In this document: piece by piece, positions 1 through 6,638 of the stretch
Numbering within the stretch: the first letter of the stretch is position 1
Layout of the letters: every line of letters begins with the position of its first letter
From: Acidobacteriota bacterium
GTDB lineage: Bacteria > Acidobacteriota > Terriglobia > Terriglobales > Acidobacteriaceae
NCBI GenBank assembly: GCA_021798235.1
Contig: JAJZMO010000272.1
Coordinates: 1-7,517, forward strand
Direction of reading: 5' to 3'
Length of the DNA: 7,517 nucleotides
The notes under the pieces: model-generated
Database searches by the model: none
The model's input: only the letters and a program-made list of their open reading frames with translations
Told to the model about the DNA's origin: nothing
Position numbers and translations under genes: made by a program

Positions 1-533
1 AAGTATCCGCAAAGCGTGAGCATGCGCAGTTGGCTGAAAAACTCCGCCGCCGGACCATCCTGCGCGGCGGTCTTGTTGGGATAGGCGATGCGGTCGAGGA
101 TCCGTGTTTGCTGTGCAGCGTTGCAGGCGGCAAAGCGATTTTGAAATGCGAGCAGACACTCAGCATCCACCCAGGCCAGACCAAACTGCATCTGCGCAAG
201 CAGATCGCCGCGCAGCCAATTCGCCCAATCATCCAGAAACTCTGGCACGCCGGCGTCACTGGCGCTGCCGCTCTCCGCATCAGCGGGCACAATGCGATCG
301 CACAGTGCGCGCAATGCGGCAAACTCCTGCGCGGTGAAGGCCTGCGGGGTAAAGACCGCCGCATCCGGCGCATAGCCCAGCTCCGGGCCATCGGGCGGCG
401 TGCTCAACCCCTGCGCCAGCAACGATGCAGACGGCATCCATGCCATCGCGCTCAACGCAGGCGCGGCTAGCATCATCTTCAGCACCGCGCGGCGATCGAT
501 GCGCCGCTTCGGCTTGGAATTTGTTTCGTTCAT
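1..533 (-). CDS. Gluconate 2-dehydrogenase subunit 3 family protein, Tat-exported small subunit (partial, C-terminus off window)
   Basis: The first 177 codons are present without a stop; the gene continues past position 1. The N-terminus is a twin-arginine signal: DRRAVLK (residues 13-19), then a hydrophobic stretch of Ala, Leu and Met, and a likely cleavage after LLA at residue 40. The body carries hallmarks of the subunit 3 family: an FTAQEFAALRALCDRIVPAD-type segment at about 66-85, followed by an AGVPEFLDDW stretch. In characterised relatives (gluconate, FAD-glucose and fructose dehydrogenases) this small subunit binds the GMC flavoprotein and carries it through the Tat pore as a 'hitch-hiker', since the flavoprotein has no signal of its own. 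The gene starts 41 bp after the GMC stop, with AGGGAAGG five bases before the ATG, so the two are almost certainly co-expressed. In some known operons the small subunit comes first; here it follows. The family is clear; the substrate of the complex is unknown. Confidence 0.88.
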   Translation of the reverse strand, partial: MNETNSKPKRRIDRRAVLKMMLAAPALSAMAWMPSASLLAQGLSTPPDGPELGYAPDAAVFTPQAFTAQEFAALRALCDRIVPADAESGSASDAGVPEFLDDWANWLRGDLLAQMQFGLAWVDAECLLAFQNRFAACNAAQQTRILDRIAYPNKTAAQDGPAAEFFSQLRMLTLCGY

Positions 534-574
534 CCCGGCCTTCCCTGCCTTTCAGTCTCCATTTGGATTCGCAG

Positions 575-2275
575 TTAAGCGTTGAGTCCACGCATCTGTG
601 CGAGGATCGCGTCTGAGGTGCGCCACGCCAGCGCGAGAATCGTCAGCGTTGGATTTTTGTCGGCCTGGCCCACGAACGGCGCGCCATCGGCGACGAAGAG
701 ATTTTTGCACTCCCAGGCGCGGCACTGCGGGTCGAGCACAGAGTCCTTTTCGCTACTGCCCATGCGCGCGCCGCCCACTTCATGAATCGCCTGCCCGCCG
801 CGGGAGATGCCGCCGCGCCGCTTCGGCTCAGAAACGGCGATCACCTGCCCCCCGGCCGTCTCCACAATCTGCTGAAAGGTGGCTTGCATGTGCCGCGCCA
901 TGGCGACTTCCTCATCGCCCCACTGAAAATGAAAGCGCAGCGTGGGAATGCCCCAGCGATCCACACTGTTTTTGTCGATCTCACAGTAGCTCTGCGCATT
1001 GGGGATCATGTCGCCGCGACCATGAAAGTTGATCAGCGATCCGTACAGACTGCGGCTCTTCTGCTTCAGCTCCGCGCCATAGCCGGAGTTCAACAGGCCG
1101 CCCAACTGCTGCATCGTTCCCATCTCCGGCATGCCGCGCCGTCCGCCGTCAAACTCAATGTGATAGCCGCGTGTAAATGGCAGGCCGCTCTTCTTCGAGT
1201 AATTCCACCACGGCATGTACAGATGCATGCCGCCAACGCCGTCCTCATTGTGTGGCGGCAACTGGCTCAACGCCGGAAAGTATCCGCTCACATCCGACAT
1301 CACCGAGTCCATCAGATACCGGCCCACCATGCCATTCGCATTGCCCAGTCCGTCAGGATGTTGCGTGCTGCGCGAGTTAAGCAAAATGCGCGCCGTCTCG
1401 CATGCGCTTGCGGCCAGCACCACGACTTTGGCGCGCGCCTCCTGCTCCTGCCCGGTGCGTTTGTCGATATAGGCGACGCCCGTGGCCAAACCATCCGGCC
1501 CGGTCAGCACCGCACGCACCATCGCATCGGTGCGAATCTCCAGATTGCCCGTTTCGCGCGCGGGGGAGAGCAGCGTTGTGGGCGAGGAAAAATTTGATCC
1601 CATGCGGCAACTACGATTGCACTGGCCAACGTAGTGGCAGGCGGGCCTGCCATTGCGCGGACGCGTCAGCACAGCCAGCCGCGACGGAATGCACGGAATG
1701 CGCAATTGGCCGCAGCTCTTCTGCACCAATTTTTCGTAACAGCGCGGCTCTGGCGGCGGCAAAAATTTTCCGTCGGGCAAATTCTCCATGCCCTCCGCAG
1801 AGCCAAAGACGCCGATCAAATCTTCGACCTTGTCGTAATACGGCGCGAGGTCCTCATACGAAATCGGCCAGTCGAATCCCTTGCCATCACGGCTGTACGG
1901 TTTGAAGTCGTACGGGCCGAAGCGCAGCGCAATGCGTCCCCAGGCGTTGGTACGTCCGCCCAACATACGGGAGCGGAACCACATCCAATCGCTGCCCGGA
2001 GCGTTGGTGTAAGGCTCTCCCGGAATTTGCCAGCCGCCGACTACGGCCTCAAAGCCGCCAAAAGGTTGCGTGGCGCAGGCCCCAGCGCGGTGCGGCGCAT
2101 CGTAGGTCCACTCCAGCCATTTGGAGTCACGCGCAGTGTCATACCATCCACCCGCTTCCAGCAGCAGGCATTTGGCGCCCGCGCGCGTCAGGTTGTAGGC
2201 CATCATGCCGCCGCCTGCACCGGAGCCAACGATGATTGCGTCATACTGTTGACTGCTATCTGCACCGTTCATCAT
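575..2275 (-). CDS. GMC-family FAD-dependent dehydrogenase, catalytic subunit with probable 3Fe-4S cysteine motif
   Basis: Full-length, 566 residues. The FAD-binding Rossmann start is YDAIIVGSGAGGG (11-23), ending in the ribose-binding acid in LLLEAGG (Glu40). The GMC signature GGRTNAWGR lies at 106-114. The C-terminal domain has HEVGGARMG with probable catalytic His498, and KNPTLTI with Asn541, the His/Asn pair typical of pyranose-oxidase-like and gluconate/FAD-glucose dehydrogenase-like GMC enzymes. Cys213, Cys219 and Cys223 form C-x5-C-x3-C, the spacing of the 3Fe-4S ligands in direct-electron-transfer FAD-glucose dehydrogenase. The family oxidises an alcohol or sugar hydroxyl, reducing FAD. 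There is no signal peptide, which fits Tat co-export with the downstream small subunit. The start overlaps the stop of the binding-protein gene (ATGA). Two adjacent ATG codons exist (2275 and 2272); the GGGAGG ribosome site is better spaced for the second. The cytochrome subunit found in related complexes is not next to it in this window. The substrate is undetermined. Confidence 0.93.
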   Translation of the reverse strand: MMNGADSSQQYDAIIVGSGAGGGMMAYNLTRAGAKCLLLEAGGWYDTARDSKWLEWTYDAPHRAGACATQPFGGFEAVVGGWQIPGEPYTNAPGSDWMWFRSRMLGGRTNAWGRIALRFGPYDFKPYSRDGKGFDWPISYEDLAPYYDKVEDLIGVFGSAEGMENLPDGKFLPPPEPRCYEKLVQKSCGQLRIPCIPSRLAVLTRPRNGRPACHYVGQCNRSCRMGSNFSSPTTLLSPARETGNLEIRTDAMVRAVLTGPDGLATGVAYIDKRTGQEQEARAKVVVLAASACETARILLNSRSTQHPDGLGNANGMVGRYLMDSVMSDVSGYFPALSQLPPHNEDGVGGMHLYMPWWNYSKKSGLPFTRGYHIEFDGGRRGMPEMGTMQQLGGLLNSGYGAELKQKSRSLYGSLINFHGRGDMIPNAQSYCEIDKNSVDRWGIPTLRFHFQWGDEEVAMARHMQATFQQIVETAGGQVIAVSEPKRRGGISRGGQAIHEVGGARMGSSEKDSVLDPQCRAWECKNLFVADGAPFVGQADKNPTLTILALAWRTSDAILAQMRGLNA

Positions 2276-4866
2276 TGTGCCTCCCGGTTGACTGCGGCCA
2301 GCTCTGGCTGCGCTGCAGTCGATTGCAAGTGAATCGGTCTAACTGTAACTGGAGCGCGATTGTTGCCTTCGTTGTCAAAGGAAATTTCTCCCGATGCGCC
2401 ACTGTAGTTTTGGATGCGCGCCAACTGATCACGCAGTCGCGCCCGATTTGCACCCGATCGCTGCACTGCGCGCACGATCAAGCAAACGGCATCGTAGGTC
2501 TGCTCTGCTACCGCGTCTGGGGCTGCGCCTGTCTGTTGGCGAAAGCGTTGCGCGAAGGATTGCCGCAACGCGCTGCGCGCCGGGCTGCTCACCGTCCAAA
2601 ACTGCGGCGTGGCGGGAGAAATTTGCAACGATGCTCGCTCCACGCGCGCCGCATTCCTCTCCAGTCTTAGCAACAAAATGCCCTGTGCGGCCTCCTGCGA
2701 AAGATCCATGACGGCATCCGGCTGCTGCTGCTGCAACGCCTGCACCAATGCGCCGCTGCTTTGCGGATGCGTCCAAAGCAAAATGGTCTGCGGCGCATCT
2801 GCCTGCAATTGTTTTTCAATCTGCGGATACGCAGCTTGCGCTGGATCGAACGTCAGCACTTGCGGAGCAGGCATGTTGAGGCTCTGCGCAGCCTGCTGCA
2901 CGGCAGCCATCGCTGCCCGCCCGTCGTGATCGCGCTGCGTAATCAGAACCGTGCGATGCGGATTGCCTGTGGTCTGCACACGCCGCAAAAATTCCTGCGC
3001 CTGCTGCGCATCGCTTGGCCCCATGCGAAAGACCCAGGGAATGTTGACCTCCGTAGCTGTTGCATCCGACGAAAGCGTCAGCAGCGGCACTCCTATCCGG
3101 TTCACCACTTGCTCGCCCATGTGTGCGGCATCGCCGCTTTCGGATGTGATGACGGCGATCGAAGGATCCTGCAGTATCAGATGCAAGAGTGAATCGGAGA
3201 TGTGCGCCCACGATGGCCCGCTCTCGTCCTGCACCGCCAGCGTGATGTGATGGCCGGGCACTGCGGCATCTGCGCCAGAGTCGCGCAAGGCCATCCGTGC
3301 CGCTGCCAACATCGCCGCGCCTTCGTTGGCACGCTCGCCATGCAGCGGAGCCAGCATGCCGATGGCAATCTCCTTGCCTGTGAGATCTGCGCTGCGCTCG
3401 CGCCCCGGCCCAGCGTAGGAAACGCCTTGTTCTCCAATGCTGGCGTAGGGCGTGATGCTGGAGGAAGACCGGGCGCTGGCGTGCGGATGCAAAGTTGCCG
3501 TCGTCGGCTTTTGTGAATTCTTTTTCCAATCCGTACGCTGCTCCGGCCAGTAAACAAATTTCCCATCGCGCACCTGCGCAAAGGTGACGGGAGCAATGTT
3601 GTTCAGCGCATAATCAAAAAACGCTGTTCCGCTCACGCCTGCGTATGGCTTCATCTCATACGCGCGCAGCGCATCCATAATGCGTCCGCGATTCAGCCCT
3701 GCCTGCTCAATCGCGCCCAGCAGAATGTTCATGCCATCGAATGCGTAGGCAGCATACGCGTCTGGCGCTTCATGAAAGCGTGCCGCGTACCGTTTCTGAA
3801 AACTCAGCCAGGCCGGATCCGTGCGGGTCGGGTCCAGCGGAGAGATCATCACCAACCCCTCCGCCGCAGCTCCAGCAATCTGCACCACCTGCGGATACGC
3901 AACACGGCTGCTGGCAAAAACTGGTTGCCGCATGCCCAACGCGCGCATTTGTTTCAGCAATACGCCTGCCTGCCGCGCGTCGGCCCAGATCACCACCCCG
4001 TCCAAGTTCGCATTTTTCAGCACCTGCAACTGTGCGGAAAAGTCTGTGTCCGTGGGCGCAAACTTCTGCACCACCGGCGGCTGATGCCCCATGCGCCGCG
4101 CTGTCTCAAAGAAAATATGGTCGCCCTCGCGTCCATAGCGATTGTTCACCTGCAACAGACCAACATTTTTCAAATGGAGCTGATTGAAGATGTAGTCGGC
4201 CAACGCGTAGCCCTGCTGCCGGTCGTCAGGAAAATCATGCAGCAGCCAGGGAATGCGCGTCTCGGTCACCGTTGGGTCATTCGTGGCCGTGTCGAGAATC
4301 GGAATCTCCAGCTTCAACGCCGCACGCAATTCAATATGCGTTGAGGAGGAATCGACGGAGCCAAACATGGCCCAATCTTTCTCGCGCACGCGCATATCCA
4401 CGATCGCCATGGAAGATGCGCCCCACAACGGCAGATCGTCATGCACGCGCAGCGCAAAGGGCTTGCCGTGGTACCCGCCACGCGCGTTGGCTTCGTCGAT
4501 GGCCATCTGCGCCCCATGCAGCATGGGTATGCCGTACTGCGAGTCGTAGTTGCTCGCATCGAGTGGGCCAAGAAATCCAATGTCGATGCTTTGCAACTTA
4601 GCCAAGTCACCATCGGGCGCGCTGCGCGCAGCTCCATCGTAGGCGAGCGTGCGCGCATCCACGTACCACTGCTGGTACGGCTTGCGGAAACGGTGGAACG
4701 GCTCCGCCTGCATCGGCATATTGGCGTACGTGCCGCTGGTTGGTGGAGCTATTGCATTCGCTGCTGGCGGCTTGGCCTGCGCTGCCGCCAGCCTGCAAAA
4801 CAGCCCTGTGGCTAGAAAAAAAACAGTGGCCGCATGCTTTCTCCGCGGTCGAACTCGCATGTGCAT
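2272..4866 (-). CDS. Tandem-domain periplasmic substrate-binding protein, branched-chain amino acid (LivJ-like) type
   Basis: An exported protein of 864 residues (873 if the ATG at 4893 is used), about twice the usual length of a LivJ-type receptor. The numbers below count from 4893. A basic n-region with RPRRKH, then ATVFFLATGLF and a likely cleavage near AAAQA (about 40) make a signal peptide. Domain 1 (about 103-450) opens with IGFLGPLD and HGAQMAIDEANARGG, typical of type I periplasmic-binding folds. Domain 2 (about 507-855) repeats the pattern with IGMLAPLHG, IGVPLLTLSSD and an NNRAPVT end that mirrors NNIAPVT in domain 1. Such proteins bind amino acids, amides or small aromatics in a two-lobed cleft. 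No permease or ATPase gene is adjacent, so transport is not shown; a sensing or substrate-handing role beside the dehydrogenase is possible. The 4866 start is chosen because AAGGGA lies nine bases upstream and the signal peptide begins there; no good ribosome site precedes 4893. The stop overlaps the GMC start by 4 bp. Confidence 0.88.
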   Translation of the reverse strand: MHMRVRPRRKHAATVFFLATGLFCRLAAAQAKPPAANAIAPPTSGTYANMPMQAEPFHRFRKPYQQWYVDARTLAYDGAARSAPDGDLAKLQSIDIGFLGPLDASNYDSQYGIPMLHGAQMAIDEANARGGYHGKPFALRVHDDLPLWGASSMAIVDMRVREKDWAMFGSVDSSSTHIELRAALKLEIPILDTATNDPTVTETRIPWLLHDFPDDRQQGYALADYIFNQLHLKNVGLLQVNNRYGREGDHIFFETARRMGHQPPVVQKFAPTDTDFSAQLQVLKNANLDGVVIWADARQAGVLLKQMRALGMRQPVFASSRVAYPQVVQIAGAAAEGLVMISPLDPTRTDPAWLSFQKRYAARFHEAPDAYAAYAFDGMNILLGAIEQAGLNRGRIMDALRAYEMKPYAGVSGTAFFDYALNNIAPVTFAQVRDGKFVYWPEQRTDWKKNSQKPTTATLHPHASARSSSSITPYASIGEQGVSYAGPGRERSADLTGKEIAIGMLAPLHGERANEGAAMLAAARMALRDSGADAAVPGHHITLAVQDESGPSWAHISDSLLHLILQDPSIAVITSESGDAAHMGEQVVNRIGVPLLTLSSDATATEVNIPWVFRMGPSDAQQAQEFLRRVQTTGNPHRTVLITQRDHDGRAAMAAVQQAAQSLNMPAPQVLTFDPAQAAYPQIEKQLQADAPQTILLWTHPQSSGALVQALQQQQPDAVMDLSQEAAQGILLLRLERNAARVERASLQISPATPQFWTVSSPARSALRQSFAQRFRQQTGAAPDAVAEQTYDAVCLIVRAVQRSGANRARLRDQLARIQNYSGASGEISFDNEGNNRAPVTVRPIHLQSTAAQPELAAVNREAQ
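2280..2285 (-). promoter_or_regulatory. Ribosome binding site GGGAGG of the GMC dehydrogenase gene
   Basis: GGGAGG lies within the final codons of the binding-protein gene, four bases before the ATG at 2275 and seven before the ATG at 2272. The spacing slightly favours the second ATG, which would shorten the protein by one residue. Either way the stop of one gene and the start of the next are interlocked. Confidence 0.75.
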
Positions 4867-4875
4867 GACGCAAAT

Positions 4876-4881
4876 TCCCTT
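4876..4881 (-). promoter_or_regulatory. Probable ribosome binding site AAGGGA of the tandem binding-protein gene
   Basis: AAGGGA lies nine bases before the ATG at 4866. The upstream candidate ATG at 4893 is preceded by GCAGACAACC, which has no purine-rich site at a useful distance. This favours the 4866 start, with the signal peptide beginning MHMRVRPRRK. Confidence 0.55.
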
Positions 4882-4908
4882 CTGCTTCTGCATGGTTGTC
4901 TGCGCGGA

Positions 4909-5430
4909 CTATGCCAGATTGCGCGTCGAGGCTCCGGGCTTTTCTTCAGATTCGAAGATGGCCATCGCTTCCATCTCCACCAGCAGGCTGGACCAGCAAA
5001 GACGTGCCTGTATACCGGTCGATGCGGGCAACACATCCAATCCCTGCTGCCGGAAAAACTCTGTGCGAATTTCGTTGAAGGCCTCGTAGTCGCGCTCAAT
5101 GTCGCGCAGATAACATGTGGTGCGCACAACATCCTTCCAGCTCGCACCCTCGCTCTTCAACAGCGCGGTGATGTTCTGGTACGCGCGCCAGGTCTGCGCC
5201 CGAAAATCTCCGGGATGCACCGTCTCTCCCTGATCGCCCACGCTGGCCGTGCCAGAGATCATCAAGATCGTCACGCCTTTAATGTCCAGCCGCAGCCCGC
5301 GTGAAAACGAGGATGGCTTCTGATAGTTGTAAGCTTCATTCAACATTTGCGGTGCGCTCATCGCCTTCTTGGCGACTGGTTTGTGCGCAGGTGCGGATGC
5401 GCCCGGAATTTCAATCACGCTTTGACTCAT
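4909..5430 (-). CDS. RidA/YjgF/UK114-family protein, non-archetypal (lacks the RidA arginine)
   Basis: 173 residues, with a Rid core at about 38-160 and an extra Ala/Pro/Lys-rich N-terminus of some 35 residues plus a short C-terminal tail. Family marks are LMISGTASVG (57-66), DVVRTTCYLRD (100-110), YEAFNEIRTEFF (115-126) and VEMEAMAIFE (151-160). Archetypal RidA hydrolyses reactive enamine/imine intermediates to keto acids and needs an arginine in a PAR(S/T) motif. Here the same place reads PASTGIQ (135-141), with Ser137 where the arginine should be, so deaminase activity is doubtful and one of the other Rid subfamilies is likelier. No signal peptide is visible, so it should be cytoplasmic, unlike its exported neighbours. 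The start at 5430 is set by AAGGAG seven bases upstream; an in-frame ATG at 5493 would add a Lys/Arg-rich stretch lying inside the preceding gene and has no such support. The first 20 bases overlap the end of the propeller gene, suggesting coupled translation. Confidence 0.87.
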   Translation of the reverse strand: MSQSVIEIPGASAPAHKPVAKKAMSAPQMLNEAYNYQKPSSFSRGLRLDIKGVTILMISGTASVGDQGETVHPGDFRAQTWRAYQNITALLKSEGASWKDVVRTTCYLRDIERDYEAFNEIRTEFFRQQGLDVLPASTGIQARLCWSSLLVEMEAMAIFESEEKPGASTRNLA

Positions 5431-6622
5431 GACTCTTCTCCTTGATTTTTTCTGCGTTGCTGATTTTTGTTGCGTTGCGTTCCGGGATGCCATGGCTTAA
5501 ACCCTGCGCCGTGGCCACCCAAATATCTTCCCCTTGAAAATCCATGCTGAGGATGTAGTTGTGCGCAGGCGCTGTTGGCGTTGTCAGCCTGCGTTGTTTT
5601 CCATCCGGGGCGGTCATCAAAATCTCTCCACGCCCAGTCTTCGAATTGGGACGGTACGTCACCCAGGCATTGTGGGCATAATCCAACTCGCTCAGACCAT
5701 CCTGGGTGCAGGCCCACACGGCGTTGCCGCGCGAGCGCACGGCGTTGACAAAATTCGACGCCAACCCGCTGTCCTTCGTCAGGTAGTTGTGCCAGTTGCG
5801 TCCGTCATAGCCGCTCAGGCCAAAGTACGTCGAGGCCCAAAACATTTTTGTGTCTGCGTTGTAAACCACACTGCTGACAATGTTGTGGATCAAGCCTTGA
5901 TTGCGATAGAGCACGATCTCCATTTCTCCATCGGGATCGGTATATGGACGCCAGGTATGATGCGCCAGATCATACGCAACAACGCCGCCGCCCCACGCGC
6001 CGATGTAGACCTTCCCTGGCGTCACTGCGAGGGAGTACACCCACGGCTCATTGAACGGAGCATTCGTCTCGTTGAAGATCGTCCAACTTCCATCGCGCGT
6101 GTCCAAGCGGCTGGCACCAGCTGCAGTTCCCAGCCAGATATATTCGCCTTGCACGGCGGCAGCGTAAACCAAATCGTTCGCAAGACCGCTGGACATGCTG
6201 GTGTAGTTGCGAAATTGTCCGCCAGAGTAAACGCTCGCCCCGCCAAAGGCCGCGATCCACACATCACCGGATTTGTGATCGACGGCAACGCCCATGATGA
6301 CGTTGGAGACCAAACCGTCCTTTGTCGTAAAGATTTTTTTAATGTGACCTTGCTCGATCAACACCAGCCCGTGTTCGGTTCCCGCCCAAACGCGGTCGCC
6401 ATCGACGGTGACGCAGAAAACTTCGCCCGGGGGAAATCCATTGGCCTGCGTGTAGTTCACCCAGCGCGTATAGAGCGGCACCGTCTGCGCCTTCAGGCCA
6501 GCCGATGCCAACAGGCACAAACCGGCGCATAGAAATATGCGCACAATCTTCCGCGTTGCATGAATCTTCTTTTCGATGTTTTTCTTCATCACTGTCTCGC
6601 GCATATCCATCCCTGTCCCCAT
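5411..6622 (-). CDS. Secreted beta-propeller protein with two-component-regulator-propeller repeats
   Basis: Up to 403 residues. A basic segment (MKKNIEKKIHATRK) followed by IVRIFLCAGLCLLASAG and a probable cleavage after GLKA (residue 45) form a Sec signal peptide. The rest is a run of about seven short blades, each with a W/Y-x-(A/G)-(T/A) strand and a G-L or G-x-S turn: VWAGTEHGL (78-), VWIAAFGGAS (121-), IWLGTAAGAS (162-), VYIGAWGGGV (205-), FWASTYFGLS (261-), VWACTQDGL (302-) and IWVATAQGL (367-). This matches the propeller repeats of the sensor half of hybrid two-component proteins, but there is no membrane anchor or kinase domain. It is probably a periplasmic or surface scaffold or ligand sensor; its partner is unknown. 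The gene begins 16 bp after the cytochrome stop. Start choice is unsettled: ATGs at 6622, 6610, 6604 and 6589 share the frame, and GGGGA lies five bases before the one at 6610, while the signal peptide proper begins at 6589. Confidence 0.8.
   Translation of the reverse strand: MGTGMDMRETVMKKNIEKKIHATRKIVRIFLCAGLCLLASAGLKAQTVPLYTRWVNYTQANGFPPGEVFCVTVDGDRVWAGTEHGLVLIEQGHIKKIFTTKDGLVSNVIMGVAVDHKSGDVWIAAFGGASVYSGGQFRNYTSMSSGLANDLVYAAAVQGEYIWLGTAAGASRLDTRDGSWTIFNETNAPFNEPWVYSLAVTPGKVYIGAWGGGVVAYDLAHHTWRPYTDPDGEMEIVLYRNQGLIHNIVSSVVYNADTKMFWASTYFGLSGYDGRNWHNYLTKDSGLASNFVNAVRSRGNAVWACTQDGLSELDYAHNAWVTYRPNSKTGRGEILMTAPDGKQRRLTTPTAPAHNYILSMDFQGEDIWVATAQGLSHGIPERNATKISNAEKIKEKSHESKRD
5438..5443 (-). promoter_or_regulatory. 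Ribosome binding site AAGGAG of the RidA-like gene
   Basis: AAGGAG sits seven bases before the ATG at 5430 and lies inside the last codons of the propeller gene. It decides the start at 5430 over the upstream in-frame ATG at 5493 and implies that ribosomes finishing the propeller gene can restart here. Confidence 0.8.
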
Positions 6623-6638
6623 TGCTTTCCGCCTCGGG

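Noticed and set aside
782..1597. 271-codon plus-strand open frame opposite the GMC gene, with another at 1634-2332
   Set aside because: Both are antisense to clear GMC family motifs and show no domain or supporting ribosome site; codon bias of the real gene explains the lack of stops.
2816..3529. 237-codon minus-strand frame inside the binding-protein gene
   Set aside because: It is a shifted frame of the tandem binding protein with Arg/Ser/Ala-rich low-complexity composition. The main frame is intact on both sides, so there is no sign of a frameshift.
4816..4823. Run of eight A (eight T on the coding strand) in the signal-peptide region of the binding protein, a possible slippage site
   Set aside because: The run encodes the hydrophobic VFF core in the intact frame. 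One short tract is weak evidence for phase variation and nothing else supports it.
5534..6532. 332-codon open frame on the plus strand opposite the propeller gene
   Set aside because: It lies wholly antisense to a well-supported gene, shows no recognisable domain and is rich in Arg, His, Ala and Val in the way antisense frames of GC-rich genes are.
6480..6589. Possible lipoprotein signal in the propeller protein (cysteines in LCAGLC)
   Set aside because: Neither cysteine has a proper lipobox (small residues at -1 and -3 with Leu/Val at -3). Ordinary signal peptidase cleavage after GLKA fits better.
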